A DNA stretch of 64,000 bases, taken from contig JAJEKV010000019.1 of the NCBI GenBank assembly GCA_021234155.1, forward strand, positions 19,467,359-19,531,358, given 5' to 3'. Both the position numbers and the translations under genes were made by a program. How positions within the stretch are numbered: position 1 is the stretch's first letter; each line of letters opens with the position of its first letter. Source of the stretch: Isoetes taiwanensis (lineage: Eukaryota > Streptophyta > Lycopodiopsida > Isoetales > Isoetaceae). Below the pieces are notes generated by a model. That model saw only the letters and a list, made by a program, of their open reading frames with translations. It was not told where the DNA came from and did not search any database. Shown here in pieces: positions 63,115 to 64,000 of this stretch.

Positions 63115-64000
63115 TAATCCCCATAGGCATCATTAGGACCATCGCCATGCCGCAAGTAGTTTCATTTCCTCGATCAAGGCCTTCTTTCGCACTCAACGCT
63201 TATCGGGTCATTGGTTGGAACCCCGCATTACATTTCTACGTACCTCGTGGATCCACGCTTTTGAAAGCGCCTATAATGTCCGGGTGAAGCGAAACCTCAA
63301 TCATAACCGGTGAATTGATCTACATTCTTAATGAACGAGGTTACTAAAACTCGCCGTATGGCCGGGACTCACTAATTCTTAGACCGAAAGCTACATTCCT
63401 GCATCCGGGTCTGCTCACCGCCAAGGTGTTTTGTGCCGCTTGAAGTGTCTTATGACCCATTCAATTGCCCACGACGCTCTATTTTACTATTGCAATTCCA
63501 ACACCAAGTTTGCTTTTGGTCTCCGACTTGTCCGCTTCATTGAATGTCAAGATGTCCCCGCCGAGGCTCACTTTATGCTTTTGAAGAAATAGCACCGGGT
63601 TTTCTCGTTAGACACGCCACCCTCCATTGGGATAAACACTTCGACGCTCAAAGATCGACAAGATCTCATCCAAGTATCACTGGGATGCTCGGCCCCAATC
63701 GGGTGATGATTTTTGAGAAGCTACCTTTCCACCTTCGTAAACTGCGGCTCAAGCTTCCTCTCGCGGTTTTTGGTGGAGGGGAGGGAGTCCCATGCGCCTG
63801 CATTGACTATCAACACAACACGTTAAAGGCAAGGGACCGTGTCAAGCATCGATAACAAACGCGACGACTCTCACTAAAACCACGCTATAAACCCATGCTC
63901 CACAAAGAAGAGAACGATAAGACAAATGACCACGAGTTCGGCCTTAAATTCTACCACTCGGGTAACAATGATCGTGACCGCAAAGATTCCCCAACTCGCT
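63115..64000. other. Coding-like debris at the right edge
   Basis: GC-richer sequence with a plus-strand frame at 63544-63855 (with FHLRKLRLKLPLAVFGGGEG) and other short frames. It may be the tail of the LINE or another element running out of the window. No domain was recognised. Confidence 0.3.

Overview
The window is nuclear DNA of a land plant. Two spliced genes can be reconstructed exon by exon. One is a large chromatin-reader protein with two PHD-extended-PHD modules (coding 2189-9809, plus strand, 16 exons). The other is an actin of the usual 377 residues, whose introns fall after codon 20, inside codon 152 and after codon 356, the classic plant actin positions (coding 20576-21970, plus strand). 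The actin variant, the large repeat-filled intergenic space and the mixed LINE families would suit a seed-free vascular plant such as a fern, but that placement is inference.

Layout. 1-650: 3' part of a possible spliced gene of unknown function. 1080-10000: PHD gene with 5' leader intron and 3' region. 10200-13100: no recognisable gene. 13100-18130: a nest of retroelements on a duplicated repeat. One copy of the repeat (17050-17625) is uninterrupted; the other carries a short element with a (TTATC)n tail and a 2.5 kb antisense LINE with a YADD reverse transcriptase box. A second, different antisense LINE reverse transcriptase fragment follows. 19600-22200: actin with leader intron. 22330-24840: short tandem duplications, then a minisatellite hit by a polyA LINE (17-bp target duplication) and by a second (TTATC)n element. 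25599-26768: LTR plus initiator-tRNA primer binding site of a retrotransposon with no recognisable interior.

30900-37130: broken receptor-like kinase on the minus strand; its glycine-rich-loop end and about 2.7 kb of upstream DNA are duplicated in tandem. 37130-45320: a stretch with many short open frames and no recognisable gene. 48369-50650: possible spliced minus-strand gene of unknown function. 51000-61500: mostly featureless AT-rich DNA with small duplications and a tRNA-like Pol III promoter relic. 61700-64000: plus-strand LINE reverse transcriptase relic and downstream coding-like debris.

The two sound genes are not functionally linked: one reads or recruits to histone H3, the other builds filaments. 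Everything else is mobile-element biology and its decay. The most informative parts are the natural empty-site/filled-site comparison at 13-17 kb and the resemblance between the 3' end of the antisense LINE and that of the short (TTATC)n elements, which suggests a LINE with non-autonomous partners.
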